NCBI GenBank assembly: GCA_947500545.1
Contig: CANMSO010000003.1
Location: 62,001 to 126,000, forward strand
Length of the DNA: 64,000 bases
Origin: an uncultured Aquimarina sp.
GTDB taxonomy: Bacteria; Bacteroidota; Bacteroidia; Flavobacteriales; Flavobacteriaceae
Reading direction: 5' to 3'
Position numbers and translations under genes: made by a program. The notes under the pieces are model-generated. The model was given only the letters and a program-made list of their open reading frames with translations, was not told the origin of the DNA and did no database searches. The number at the start of each line of letters is the position of its first letter. The stretch's first letter is position 1. Positions 8,744-18,855 of the stretch are shown here, piece by piece.

Positions 8744-10543
8744 ATGCAAGAAGCCTCATTAGACATACAAATTAAAACACTGCCTACCAGCCCTGGAGTT
8801 TACCAGTATTATGACAGGGATGATAAATTACTTTATATAGGCAAAGCCAAAAACCTCAAAAAAAGAGTAGCCTCATATTTCAATAAAAATCATGACAGTT
8901 ATAAAACCACCGTTCTTGTAAAAAAAATTCGTTCAATACGACATATTGTTGTAGAAACCGAGACTGATGCACTACTCCTTGAGAACAATTTGATCAAAAA
9001 ACATCAACCAAGGTTTAATGTAATGCTTAAAGATGATAAAACATATCCCTGGATATGCATCAAAAAAGAACGTTTCTCCAGAATTTTCCCTACCCGAAAC
9101 TTGATTAAGGATGGATCAGAGTATTATGGACCTTACACAAATTTTAAAACCGTAAATACCTTATTAGATCTTATAAAGGGATTGTATCAACTTAGAACAT
9201 GTAATTATGATTTGTCTCAACAAAAAATAGACAATGGTAAATATAAAGTTTGCCTTGAATATCATTTAGGCAATTGCAAAGGTCCTTGCGAGGGGTTACA
9301 GGATGAAAAAGAATACAACGAAAATCTTGATGCTATTCGCCAAATTGTAAAAGGTAATTTTAAGGATTCCCTAAATCGTTTCCGTACTCAAATGGCTGAT
9401 TATGCAGAAAAAATGGAGTTTGAAGATGCACAAAGAATTAAAGAGAAAATAGATGTGCTCGAAAAATATCAGGCAAAATCAACTGTTGTTAATCCCAAAA
9501 TAAGTAACGTTGATGTGTTTTCAATCATATCTGATGAATCTTATGGTTACGTTAATTTCCTTCAGATATCATATGGCGCGATTATAAGATCTCACACTAC
9601 CGAAATCAAGAAAAAACTTGAAGAATCTGATAAAGAGCTTTTGGAGTTAGCGATTATAGAATTGCGCCAAAGATTTGGTTCTAATTCAAAAGAAATATTT
9701 GTTCCTTTTCAGGTAGATCTGGGAGAAGGGCTAAAAATTACTGTACCACAATTAGGGGATAAAAAGAAAATCTTAGATTTATCCTTAAGAAATGCCAAGT
9801 ATTTTAGACAAGAACGTTTCAAGCAAATCAAAATCATCGACCCAGATCGTCATACCAAGAGGTTAATGGCGCAAATGAAAAAAGATTTACGATTACCGCA
9901 GGAGCCAATTCATATTGAGTGTTTTGATAATTCTAATATCCAAGGAACAAACCCCGTAGCCGCTTGTGTCGTTTTCAAAAATGGAAAACCCAGCAAAAAA
10001 GAGTACCGAAAATTTAATATAAAAACAGTAGAAGGCGCTAATGACTTTGCTTCTATGGAAGAAGTTGTGTACAGAAGGTATAAACGATTAGTAGAGGAAG
10101 AAGAACCGCTACCACAACTGGTCATTGTTGATGGTGGAAAAGGACAACTATCTTCTGGTCTAAAAGCTCTCGATGACTTGGGGTTAAGAGGAAAAATAAC
10201 GATTATTGGTATTGCCAAGAGATTAGAAGAAATCTACTACCCCGGGGATTCTATTCCGCTATATTTAGATAAAAAATCCGAGAGCCTAAAGGTTATTCAG
10301 CACCTGCGTAATGAGGCACATCGATTTGGCATCACATTTCATAGACAAAAGCGAAGCAAGGCTGCATTAGAAACAGAACTGGATTTGATACCGGGTATAG
10401 GAGAAAAAACAGTAATAGAATTACTAACTCATTTTCGGTCTGTGAAAAGAATTAGTGAAGCACCTAAGGAAGAACTCGCTCAAGTGGTCGGAGATTCACG
10501 CGCAACCAAAGTATTTAATTACTATCTTTCTAAAAAAGAGTAA
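8744..10543 (+). CDS. uvrC: UvrABC excinuclease subunit C
   Basis: A 599-aa nuclease that makes both incisions around bulky DNA lesions during nucleotide excision repair. The N-terminal GIY-YIG domain is visible (GVY at 18-20, YIGKAKNLKKR at 31-41), followed by a cysteine-bearing linker (CLEYHLGNCKGPC), the UVR motif that binds UvrB (MEFEDAQRIKEKIDVL), an RNase H-like domain (HIECFDNSNIQG, VIVDGGKGQL) and a C-terminal helix-hairpin-helix (LIPGIGEKTVIELL). Length is normal. Only 8 bases separate its stop from the patatin gene's ATG. Confidence 0.96.
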   Translation: MQEASLDIQIKTLPTSPGVYQYYDRDDKLLYIGKAKNLKKRVASYFNKNHDSYKTTVLVKKIRSIRHIVVETETDALLLENNLIKKHQPRFNVMLKDDKTYPWICIKKERFSRIFPTRNLIKDGSEYYGPYTNFKTVNTLLDLIKGLYQLRTCNYDLSQQKIDNGKYKVCLEYHLGNCKGPCEGLQDEKEYNENLDAIRQIVKGNFKDSLNRFRTQMADYAEKMEFEDAQRIKEKIDVLEKYQAKSTVVNPKISNVDVFSIISDESYGYVNFLQISYGAIIRSHTTEIKKKLEESDKELLELAIIELRQRFGSNSKEIFVPFQVDLGEGLKITVPQLGDKKKILDLSLRNAKYFRQERFKQIKIIDPDRHTKRLMAQMKKDLRLPQEPIHIECFDNSNIQGTNPVAACVVFKNGKPSKKEYRKFNIKTVEGANDFASMEEVVYRRYKRLVEEEEPLPQLVIVDGGKGQLSSGLKALDDLGLRGKITIIGIAKRLEEIYYPGDSIPLYLDKKSESLKVIQHLRNEAHRFGITFHRQKRSKAALETELDLIPGIGEKTVIELLTHFRSVKRISEAPKEELAQVVGDSRATKVFNYYLSKKE

Positions 10544-10551
10544 GTGTGGTT

Positions 10552-12831
10552 ATGAATTACATCTTCAGAACTTTTCAAATTAGAGCACTTTTTGTTCTTA
10601 TGTTTTTTATCTCTGGGGCACATTGGTCTCAGGAAAAAGAAACTTCAGAAACTCATGATTTGCCTACTCAAGAAGATGTAAAAGTGGGGTTGGTTTTAAG
10701 TGGTGGTGGTGCAAAAGGGTTAGCACATATCGGTGCATTAAAAGTTATTGAAGATGCAGGGGTGCGAATAGATTACATTGGAGGCACAAGCATGGGAGCT
10801 ATTGTAGGGGCACTTTACGCTTCTGGATATAAAGCAAAAGAGTTGGATTCGATTTTTAGATCTGTAGATTTCGACGCATTTATTCAAGATCAACTCCCTA
10901 GGGACGCCAAAACATTCTATGAACGAGAAGATTCAGAAAAATATGCAATAACTCTTCCTTTTGACAATTTTAAAGTGGGCTTACCCAAAGGGTTATCCAA
11001 AGGCCAAAATTTTTACAATCAATTCTCAAGATATACTGCTCATGTAAATGACATTCATGATTTTGATAAGCTGCCAATACCTTTTTTCTGTATGTCTACA
11101 AATATCGAAACTGGTGAACAAATACTTTTGGACAAAGGATATTTACCCGAAGCTGTCGCCGCTAGTGGTGCCTTACCTTCTATTTTTAGTCCTATAGAGT
11201 TGGACGGAGTTTTAATGACAGACGGCGGGGTTTCCAACAATTATCCTGTAAAAGAAATTAGAGAAAAAGGTGCCGAAATTGTGATAGGGATAGATGTACA
11301 AGACAGTTTGCTGCCTGGTGACCAACTTAATTCTGTGACTAATATCCTGTTACAGATTAGTAATTTTAGAACCTATGAGGCAATGAAAAATAAGGTTTCT
11401 GAAACGGATATTCATATTAAACCGGCAATTATGGATTTTTCGGTAATGTCATTTGATAAAGCCGATAAAATTATTGCCAGTGGTCAAAAAGCTGCATTTT
11501 CTAATTATGAAAAACTTAAACAAATAGCGCAGCGACAAAAACCTTCTCCGCCAAAAGAAAGAATCACTAAAAATTCTGAAAATATATTGGTAAACAGCTT
11601 GTCTATTACTGGAAACAAAAGATATACAAGAGCTTATATTCGCGGGAAATTAAAATTGAAAATGCCAAGAGTTACTACTTATGAAAAACTAAATGAAGGG
11701 ATCAACAACTTATCGGCTACAGGAAATTTTGACCGTGTAAGCCATCGATTAATTGATAAGGATGAAGGTAAAGAACTAGCTCTAAATGTTAAAGAAAGTG
11801 AAAACAAAATGCTCTTGCGTTTTGCTTTGCATTATGATGATTTATATCAAACAGCAGCCTTGGTAAATGTTACAAGAAAAAGCTTATTGTTTAATAACGA
11901 TGTTCTCTCATTAGACGTCGCTCTGGGAGATAATATTCGTTATAACCTAGATTATTATATTGATAAAGGTTTTTACTGGAGCACGGGGTTAAAATACCGG
12001 TATACAAATTTTAAAAAAGCAATCGACTTTGATTTTATAGGCCAGTTTGGAGAAATCCCAGATTTGGACATCAACACAATAGACGTAGATTATACTGATT
12101 TCAATGCCCAGGTCTATGCAGAAACACTGTTGCACCAAACTTTTTCTGTTGGATTAGGCGCAGAATACAAACGGTTAAGGATTATTTCTGAAACCTTTGG
12201 AGAAGATGAGAATCAGATTCCCAGAACTATATTTGACGATAGCGATTATTGGAGTGCTTTGGGGTATTTCAAATTTGACACCTATAACAACAAGTATTTC
12301 CCTACCCATGGGTTTTTATTTGAAGGTGATATACACACCTATCTTTTTTCATCTGATTTCACAGAAAGTTTTAATGAATTTTCGATCGCCAAAGCACAAT
12401 TAGGCTACGCAAGATCACTATCCCAAAATCTATCGATGAATGTAAGCGTAGAGGCCGGAACCAAAATTGGCAATGAATCAATTAACTCTCTCGATTTTCT
12501 TCTAGGCGGTTTTGGAGCTAGAACTATTAATAATTTTATTCCTTTTTATGGGTATGATTTTTTAGGGATAACAGGGCAGAGCTTTATAAAAGGATTGGCC
12601 ACGGTTGATTATAAAATGTTTAAAAACCATCACATTAATGCCTCTGCAAATTTTGCTAATGTTGGCAACAAACTTTTTAGCACAGGAGATTGGTTTCAAG
12701 ATCCAGAATTTACAGGATATGCATTAGGTTACGGCTTAGAAACCTTTGCAGGCCCGGTACAAATTAAATATTCGTATTCTCCAGAATTGGATGAGAGCAA
12801 ATGGTTCTTCAGCGTTGGTTTTTGGTTTTAA
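10552..12831 (+). CDS. Patatin-like phospholipase with POTRA and outer-membrane barrel (PlpD type)
   Basis: A 759-aa outer-membrane protein resembling type Vd autotransporters. After a signal peptide (to about residue 26) comes a patatin lipase domain with oxyanion loop SGGGAKG (50-56), nucleophile Ser80 in GTSMG and Asp224 in DGG. A POTRA-like domain follows (SLSITGNKRYTRAYIRGKL) and then a beta-barrel ending in SVGFWF, a typical final strand with aromatic C-terminus. ATG at 10552 is preferred over GTG at 10546 because it begins the signal peptide cleanly. It probably hydrolyses phospholipids at the cell surface or periplasm; in Bacteroidota the lipase domain may stay attached. Confidence 0.88.
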   Translation: MNYIFRTFQIRALFVLMFFISGAHWSQEKETSETHDLPTQEDVKVGLVLSGGGAKGLAHIGALKVIEDAGVRIDYIGGTSMGAIVGALYASGYKAKELDSIFRSVDFDAFIQDQLPRDAKTFYEREDSEKYAITLPFDNFKVGLPKGLSKGQNFYNQFSRYTAHVNDIHDFDKLPIPFFCMSTNIETGEQILLDKGYLPEAVAASGALPSIFSPIELDGVLMTDGGVSNNYPVKEIREKGAEIVIGIDVQDSLLPGDQLNSVTNILLQISNFRTYEAMKNKVSETDIHIKPAIMDFSVMSFDKADKIIASGQKAAFSNYEKLKQIAQRQKPSPPKERITKNSENILVNSLSITGNKRYTRAYIRGKLKLKMPRVTTYEKLNEGINNLSATGNFDRVSHRLIDKDEGKELALNVKESENKMLLRFALHYDDLYQTAALVNVTRKSLLFNNDVLSLDVALGDNIRYNLDYYIDKGFYWSTGLKYRYTNFKKAIDFDFIGQFGEIPDLDINTIDVDYTDFNAQVYAETLLHQTFSVGLGAEYKRLRIISETFGEDENQIPRTIFDDSDYWSALGYFKFDTYNNKYFPTHGFLFEGDIHTYLFSSDFTESFNEFSIAKAQLGYARSLSQNLSMNVSVEAGTKIGNESINSLDFLLGGFGARTINNFIPFYGYDFLGITGQSFIKGLATVDYKMFKNHHINASANFANVGNKLFSTGDWFQDPEFTGYALGYGLETFAGPVQIKYSYSPELDESKWFFSVGFWF

Positions 12832-13007
12832 GAAAATCAGAACCCAAAGAATAGAAATATTTCCGATATTTGTAATATTATGAACTTGTATTGGCAGGAT
12901 TTACTATTACTATTACATTACCTTATTAAGCGCAACCCTGAATAAGGCTAATTATCTTTTATTTTCTTATTGAAAAGTAATTGTTTATTTCTTAAATTTA
13001 TAGAATC

Positions 13008-14165
13008 ATGCCTTTTTATCACACCCTAGGGAAAATACCACCCAAACGTCATACCATCTTCAAAAAACCAGATGGCAGTCTTTATTATGAACAATTATTT
13101 GGTACAATTGGTTTTGACGGTATGTCAACCAATCTATATCATTGTCAAAGACCCACGCAGGTAAAAGAAGTTAAAGAAAGTTATAGTGTTGCCCCAAAAA
13201 TTGCGCTTAAAAACAATATCAAATCGTATAGGTTTCACGGTTTTAAAGTAAATCCAGAAAAGGATTATTTAGAAAGCAGAAAAAATGTACTTACTAATAG
13301 TGATGTAAGTATTATTTTATCGTCTCCACAAGAATCTACTTCTGATTATTTTTATAAAAATACCGATGCAGATGAGTTGATTTTTGTTCATCGAGGTAGC
13401 GGTAAGTTTCGCAGTCACTTGGGTAATCTTGATTTTAAATATGGAGACTACATTATAATCCCCAGAGGAACAATTTATAAACTTGATTTTGACACCAGTG
13501 ATAACCGTTTGTTTATTGTAGAGTCCAGAAGACCTATTTATACTCCTAAACGATATAGAAACTGGTTTGGGCAATTATTGGAACATTCTCCTTTTTGCGA
13601 GCGTGACCTTAGAGCTCCTTATGAATTGGAGACCAATGATGAAAAGGGAGATTTTTTAATAAAAGTAAAAAAGCAGGATGAAATTTTTGATATGACTTAT
13701 GCAACTCATCCATTTGATGTTGTTGGATATGATGGCTTTAATTTTCCTTATGCTTTTTCGATACATGATTTTGAGCCCATCACCGGTAGAATTCATCAAC
13801 CACCACCAGTTCACCAAACTTTTGAAACCGATGCTTTTGTAGTTTGCTCTTTTGTACCAAGGCTGTACGATTATCACCCACAAAGTATTCCTGCTCCATA
13901 CAATCATAGTAATATTGATAGTGATGAAGTATTGTATTATGTAGATGGTGATTTTATGAGCAGAAACGACGTTGATGCGGGCCATATTTCATTACACCCC
14001 GCTGGTATTCCTCATGGACCACACCCAGGGGCTGCAGAAAGAAGTATAGGTAAAACCAAAACAGATGAACTTGCTGTAATGGTGGATACTTTTAAACCTT
14101 TAATGGTTACCGAAGAAGCTATGAAGATAGCAGACGAAGATTATCATAAATCCTGGTTAGAGTAA
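13008..14165 (+). CDS. hmgA: Homogentisate 1,2-dioxygenase
   Basis: A 385-aa iron enzyme that opens the aromatic ring of homogentisate to maleylacetoacetate in tyrosine degradation. The family start (YHTLGKIPPKRHTIFKKPDG), the cupin core (HRGSGKFRSHLGNLDFKYGD) and the C-terminal metal region (PPPVHQTFETDAFVVCSFVP, then NHSNIDSDEVLYYVDGDF and HISLHPAGIPHGPHPG) are all present. The 4-hydroxyphenylpyruvate dioxygenase gene follows after 140 bases, giving two consecutive steps of the pathway in the same direction. Confidence 0.94.
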   Translation: MPFYHTLGKIPPKRHTIFKKPDGSLYYEQLFGTIGFDGMSTNLYHCQRPTQVKEVKESYSVAPKIALKNNIKSYRFHGFKVNPEKDYLESRKNVLTNSDVSIILSSPQESTSDYFYKNTDADELIFVHRGSGKFRSHLGNLDFKYGDYIIIPRGTIYKLDFDTSDNRLFIVESRRPIYTPKRYRNWFGQLLEHSPFCERDLRAPYELETNDEKGDFLIKVKKQDEIFDMTYATHPFDVVGYDGFNFPYAFSIHDFEPITGRIHQPPPVHQTFETDAFVVCSFVPRLYDYHPQSIPAPYNHSNIDSDEVLYYVDGDFMSRNDVDAGHISLHPAGIPHGPHPGAAERSIGKTKTDELAVMVDTFKPLMVTEEAMKIADEDYHKSWLE

Positions 14166-14305
14166 ATTTATATACAAAATGCTTAACTTCAGAATAGACA
14201 TTACTCCACATCTTAGAGCCATGTGGTAATTAGAGTTTAAAATTAAACTCTAATATATTTAGAGAGCATATTTTTCTCATTATCTAATTAATAAAATTAT
14301 ACAAA

Positions 14306-15445
14306 ATGTCAACTAATATATCACCTCAGAATTTAGAAAAAGTAAATCCATTAGCCGAAGATTTTCTACCACTTTTAGGAACCGATTATGTAGAACTTTA
14401 TGTAGGTAATGCCAAGCAAGCGGCCTATTATTATCAAACAGCATGGGGGTTTCAACCTATTGCCTATGCCGGATTAGAAACTGGTCGCAAGGATAGTGTT
14501 TCTTATGTATTACAACAAGATAAAATAAGATTAATACTTACTTCTCCACTACAACCAGATGGAGATATTAATAGACATATCAATGCTCACGGTGATGGAG
14601 TAAAAGTAGTGGCACTTTGGGTAGACGATGCTACCAAAAGTCATGAAGAAACCGTAAAACGTGGTGCTAAATCATATATGGAACCCAGAGTCGAAGAAGA
14701 TGAAAATGGTCGTGTTGTGTTTTCTGGAATCCACACATATGGAGAAACAGTACACATTTTTGTAGAACGAAAAGATTATCGCGGAACATTCTTACCTGGA
14801 TATATGCCATGGAACAAACCTTATAAAACAGAATCTGCCGGTCTTAAATTTATTGACCATATGGTTGGAAACGTAGGCTGGAATGAAATGAATAAATGGT
14901 GTGAATTTTATGCTAAAGTCATGGGGTTTGCTCAATTAGTATCTTTTGATGATAAAGATATTTCTACAGAATATACTGCTTTAATGAGTAAAGTAATGAG
15001 TAACGGAAATGGTAGAATTAAATTTCCAATAAATGAACCTGCAGAGGGAAGAAAAAAATCTCAGATCGAAGAATATATTGACTTCTATAATGGTGCTGGT
15101 GTACAACATATGGCATTAGCAACCGATAATATTATCGAGACAGTTTCAACACTTCAAAAACGGGGAGTAGATTTTCTTACCGTTCCGGCGAGTTACTATG
15201 ATACTGTTTTAGACAGAGTTGGCGAAATTGATGAAGATCTTGCCCCATTAAAAGAATTAGGAATCTTAATCGATCGGGATGACGAAGGGTATCTGTTACA
15301 AATATTCACAAAACCCATATTGGATCGCCCAACGATGTTTTTCGAAATTATCCAGCGTAAAGGAGCACAATCCTTTGGAAAAGGCAATTTTAAGGCTTTA
15401 TTCGAAGCAATAGAAAGAGAGCAAGAGCAAAGGGGAACTTTATAA
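14306..15445 (+). CDS. hppD: 4-Hydroxyphenylpyruvate dioxygenase
   Basis: A 379-aa Fe(II) enzyme that converts 4-hydroxyphenylpyruvate to homogentisate, the substrate of HmgA. Two vicinal-oxygen-chelate domains are visible; metal ligands are expected in FIDHMVGNV, VQHMALATD and MFFEIIQRKGA near the C-terminus. The C-terminal helix (GKGNFKALFEAIEREQEQRG) matches the family. Orientation and proximity to hmgA suggest shared control, but the 140-base gap may hold its own promoter. Confidence 0.95.
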   Translation: MSTNISPQNLEKVNPLAEDFLPLLGTDYVELYVGNAKQAAYYYQTAWGFQPIAYAGLETGRKDSVSYVLQQDKIRLILTSPLQPDGDINRHINAHGDGVKVVALWVDDATKSHEETVKRGAKSYMEPRVEEDENGRVVFSGIHTYGETVHIFVERKDYRGTFLPGYMPWNKPYKTESAGLKFIDHMVGNVGWNEMNKWCEFYAKVMGFAQLVSFDDKDISTEYTALMSKVMSNGNGRIKFPINEPAEGRKKSQIEEYIDFYNGAGVQHMALATDNIIETVSTLQKRGVDFLTVPASYYDTVLDRVGEIDEDLAPLKELGILIDRDDEGYLLQIFTKPILDRPTMFFEIIQRKGAQSFGKGNFKALFEAIEREQEQRGTL

Positions 15446-15605
15446 AAACAAATTGATATTCAGCACTTTTAATAATTCTCAATTAACTGTGTTAATATCT
15501 TGGATATATTAGAATATTGTGATTATTTTTATAAGTTTTTGTTAAAATTCATAATAAAAAAACGTTTTCGATTGATAATTATTCAAAAAAATTACATATT
15601 TGCAA

Positions 15606-15716
15606 ATATAAGCGGAGTGGTTACTGCTTATATCTAAAACAATAATTATTCTCATAATTTAAGTTTTTAGTTGGTTAATAAAAGTAAAAGAGAGAGCTGT
15701 GGTGGCTCTCTTTTTT
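15606..15716 (+). ncRNA. Candidate small RNA with 5' hairpin and terminator
   Basis: The 398-base gap between hppD and the DUF3108 gene holds a self-contained transcript-like unit. A -7-like sequence (CATATTTG, one mismatch to TAnnTTTG) ends at about 15602. Directly after it is a hairpin, ATATAAGC (15606-15613) pairing with GCTTATAT (15626-15633), with an inner AGT/ACT helix. A strong terminator ends the unit at 15716, with no ORF of note between. The size would be about 110 nt. No Rfam family is recognised, and the remaining part of the gap (15717-15843) shows nothing else clear. Confidence 0.4.
15687..15716 (+). terminator. Rho-independent terminator in the hppD-DUF3108 gap
   Basis: GAGAGC (15692-15697) pairs with GCTCTC (15705-15710), extended by A/T pairs, followed by TTTTTT. 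It could end the candidate small RNA or, at a distance, hppD. Confidence 0.85.
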
Positions 15717-15843
15717 GTTTACATTTATATATTTGATAACGTTATTGATTTTTATCTCATTATATTAAATAGTACTTTTGGAATGGATATTGTAATCATG
15801 TAATTAATTATATGAACATCAATCAATAACAATACCCTGAACT

Positions 15844-16623
15844 ATGAAAAAGCTTGTTTCATTATTTCTAGTATTACTTGTTGCAATTCCTGCCATTGCA
15901 CAGGAAAAACATAGTGCATTTGATTCTGGAGAATGGTTTCAATTTAGAATCCATTACGGGATTTTTACCGCAAGTTATGCTACTTTAGAAGTTAAAGATG
16001 ACACCATAGATAATGTACCAGTTCACCACGTAATTGGTACAGGTAAATCTTCAGGGGTTTTAAGTCTGTTTTTTAAGGTAGAAGATTACTATGAAAGTTA
16101 CATCGACAAGAAAGAGGTAAAGCCATATCGATTTATTCGAAAAATAAACGAAGGAGGACATACAAAGGATATAGAAATTAATTTTGACCATAGTCAAAAT
16201 AAAGCACAGGTTTTCAACAAAAAATACAACACAAAAAAAAGCTTTTCTATAAAGTCTAACGTGCAGGATATGATGTCTTCTTTTTATTACCTGCGTAACA
16301 CTATTGAAACATCTTCATTAAAAGTAGGAGACGAGCAATATGTAAATATGTTTTTTGACAATGAAAATTACCTGTTTAAGTTAAAATTCTTAGGACGAGA
16401 GGTAATTAAGACTAAAATGGGTAAAATTGCATGTTTAAAATTCAGACCTTATGTTCAGGCAGAGCGTATTTTTAAAGAAGAAGAAAGTATGACCGTTTGG
16501 GTAAGTGATGATGATAACCGTATGCCAGTAAAAATCAAAGCTGATATATTAGTAGGATCTATAGATGCAGATTTACATGCATTTAAAGGCCTTAAACATC
16601 CGTTTAAAATTGTAGTAGATTAA
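15844..16623 (+). CDS. Secreted DUF3108-family protein
   Basis: A 259-aa exported protein with a signal peptide (MKKLVSLFLVLLVAIPAIAQ). The mature part is beta-rich and matches DUF3108 (GEWFQFRIHYGIFTASYATL, FKVEDYYESYID, and VWVSDDDNRMPVKIKADI near the end), a family with a lipocalin/LolB-like predicted fold and no proven function. Its stop codon overlaps the start of the tryptophan dioxygenase gene by one base, so the two are translated from one message. A biochemical link between them is not evident. Confidence 0.82.
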   Translation: MKKLVSLFLVLLVAIPAIAQEKHSAFDSGEWFQFRIHYGIFTASYATLEVKDDTIDNVPVHHVIGTGKSSGVLSLFFKVEDYYESYIDKKEVKPYRFIRKINEGGHTKDIEINFDHSQNKAQVFNKKYNTKKSFSIKSNVQDMMSSFYYLRNTIETSSLKVGDEQYVNMFFDNENYLFKLKFLGREVIKTKMGKIACLKFRPYVQAERIFKEEESMTVWVSDDDNRMPVKIKADILVGSIDADLHAFKGLKHPFKIVVD

Positions 16624-17588
16624 TGACCGAACCCATAAAACCAGAAATTGCCGAAAAAATAAAGCAATTAGAGAAAAAATTTCAAAACTCGGGGCAAGAC
16701 CTGGGATCTTATCTAGATGGCTTACTTCACGATCGATATTTAACATATTGGGATTATATACACCTAGACACACTATTAAGTCTGCAAATTCCCAGAACTC
16801 ATTTTCCTGATGAAGAAATTTTTATTACCTATCATCAGATTACAGAGCTTTATTTTAAGCTAATCATACATGAGCTCAAGCAAATAATTGATGATAAATT
16901 ACAAACAGCTACATTTTTTACTGAAAAGCTGGACCGCGTAAATCGCTACTTCAGGGTTTTGATTAACTCTTTTGATGTAATGATCAAAGGGATGGATAGA
17001 GAGCAGTTTCTTAAATATAGGATGTCTCTTCTTCCTGCAAGTGGGTTTCAATCTGTACAGTATAGACTTATCGAAATTTATGCTACTCCCCTTACTCATC
17101 TTGTAAGCAGCAAGGAAAGAGACCAGTTTTCTGAAGAAGATTCTCTAGGCAAAGTATTTGAACATTTATACTGGAAATCTGGTGCTACAGATAGAAAAAC
17201 GGGAGAAAAAACACTTACCCTTAAACAATTTGAATATCGATACACACCAAGAATGATGCGTATTGCAAAACAAGTTAAAAACAGTACAATCTTTCATAAA
17301 TACCTAGAACTACCAGAAAAAGAACAAAATAATGTGCACCTTATCGAAGCATTACGTACTTTTGACACCAATGTGAATATTAATTGGTTATTAATGCATA
17401 TGGGTGCCGCCTTTAGGTATCTCAATAAAGAGAAAGGCGAAGTTTTGGCCACCGGGGGAACAAACTGGAAAAGCTTTTTACCTCCTAGCTTTCAAAGGAT
17501 TATGTTTTTTCCTAATCTTTGGAGCGAAGAAGAAAAAGAAAACTGGGGTCAGCAATGGGTTGCTCATCAATTTAATACCGAAAAATAA
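16623..17588 (+). CDS. kynA: Tryptophan 2,3-dioxygenase family protein
   Basis: A 321-aa heme dioxygenase that would oxidise L-tryptophan to N-formylkynurenine, the first step of the kynurenine pathway. Family blocks include LLSLQIPRTHFPDEEIFITYHQITELYFKLI (His in YHQ near the heme pocket), FRVLINSFDVMIKGM, and the C-terminal WLLMHMGAAFRYL. The start ATG overlaps the DUF3108 stop. The M23 peptidase gene follows after 12 bases. With hmgA and hppD nearby, the region handles aromatic amino acid breakdown, though the rest of the kynurenine genes are not in the window. Confidence 0.9.
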   Translation: MTEPIKPEIAEKIKQLEKKFQNSGQDLGSYLDGLLHDRYLTYWDYIHLDTLLSLQIPRTHFPDEEIFITYHQITELYFKLIIHELKQIIDDKLQTATFFTEKLDRVNRYFRVLINSFDVMIKGMDREQFLKYRMSLLPASGFQSVQYRLIEIYATPLTHLVSSKERDQFSEEDSLGKVFEHLYWKSGATDRKTGEKTLTLKQFEYRYTPRMMRIAKQVKNSTIFHKYLELPEKEQNNVHLIEALRTFDTNVNINWLLMHMGAAFRYLNKEKGEVLATGGTNWKSFLPPSFQRIMFFPNLWSEEEKENWGQQWVAHQFNTEK

Positions 17589-17600
17589 AATAGTCGTCAG

Positions 17601-18854
17601 TTGAAGCATATAGGTTACTTGCTACTACTTGTGGTAGTATTATTTTCATGTCAGAAAGAAAAAAAAGAAGCAAAAGTTATAACTCCTGAAGTAATTGAGG
17701 AAAAAAAAGCGCCTCCGGTTATTAAGGAATTTGGTTATATCCTAAATGATTTTAATGTTGTTAAGGATACGATACGACCTGGAGATAGTTTTGGAGCCAT
17801 TATGGATACTCATGGCATAAGTAGAGCCAAAGTATTTGAAATTACCAATACCATTAAAGACACCTTCAACGTAGCAAGAATTATGGCAGGAAAACCATAT
17901 ATGCTACTTAAATCAAAAGATACTACAGAACAAGCACAGGTATTTGTTTATCAAAACAATAAAATAGATTACACTGTAATTGATTTTAGAGACAGTATAA
18001 TTGCCAAAAAACGAAAAAAACCTGTAAAACTTGTAGAAAAAATGGCTTCTGGAGTTATTAACAGTAGTTTGATGCAAACTTTTGATGATCAAGATTTGAA
18101 TATCCTAGTAGCATATGATATGGCAGATGTATATGCCTGGACCATTGATTTTACAAGACTTCAGGCGGGAGATCGATTTAAGGTAATATATACCGAAAAA
18201 TTTATTGATGATACCATTCCTGCTGGCATCGATCAAGTCAAGGCTTCTTATTTTGAACACATAGGTAAACCAATTTATGCCTTTAGATTTGAAGACGATT
18301 CTATAAATGGCGCAATTGATTATTTTGACGAAGAAGCTAATAACTTGCGTAGAGCGTTTCTTACTGCTCCTGTAAAATTTAGCAGAATTTCTTCCAGATA
18401 CAATCTTAGACGTAGAATAAAATATTATGGTAACAAAGTAAGACCGCATAGAGGAACTGACTTTGCTGCACCAGTCGGAACACCTATACTAGCTACGGCA
18501 GATGGTATCGTAACCAAATCAGAACGTAGAGGCGGTAACGGAAAATATGTAAAAATAAGACATAACGCTACTTATGATACGCAATATTTACATATGAGTA
18601 GACAAGCAGTCAAAGTAGGAGAATTTGTAAGACAAGGAGATGTGATAGGGTATATTGGCATGACAGGTAATACCGCAGGACCTCATGTTTGCTATAGATT
18701 CTGGAAAAACGGAAGAGAAGTTGATCCATTTAAACAAGAGCTTCCAGCATCAAAACCATTGTCTGATAGTCTCCGTCCAAAGTTTTTCAACTACATAGAA
18801 CCCATAAAAACCACATTAGATAGTATTCAATTTAAACCACAAGAAATTTTATAA
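17601..18854 (+). CDS. M23-family peptidoglycan endopeptidase lipoprotein with altered zinc motif
   Basis: A 417-aa probable lipoprotein starting at TTG; the lipobox cysteine is Cys17 (VVLFSCQKE). Residues ~45-260 form a LysM-like/OapA-like N-terminal region and the LytM domain lies at ~275-385. Zinc ligands H283 and D287 (HRGTD) and H331 (YLHMS) are present, but the final HxH motif reads H362-V-C364, with Cys in place of the last zinc-binding His. Cys can bind zinc, so activity is possible. It would cut peptidoglycan cross-links in the periplasm. It is close to kynA and to pgi (1 base between stop and ATG). Confidence 0.88.
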   Translation: MKHIGYLLLLVVVLFSCQKEKKEAKVITPEVIEEKKAPPVIKEFGYILNDFNVVKDTIRPGDSFGAIMDTHGISRAKVFEITNTIKDTFNVARIMAGKPYMLLKSKDTTEQAQVFVYQNNKIDYTVIDFRDSIIAKKRKKPVKLVEKMASGVINSSLMQTFDDQDLNILVAYDMADVYAWTIDFTRLQAGDRFKVIYTEKFIDDTIPAGIDQVKASYFEHIGKPIYAFRFEDDSINGAIDYFDEEANNLRRAFLTAPVKFSRISSRYNLRRRIKYYGNKVRPHRGTDFAAPVGTPILATADGIVTKSERRGGNGKYVKIRHNATYDTQYLHMSRQAVKVGEFVRQGDVIGYIGMTGNTAGPHVCYRFWKNGREVDPFKQELPASKPLSDSLRPKFFNYIEPIKTTLDSIQFKPQEIL

Positions 18855-18855
18855 A

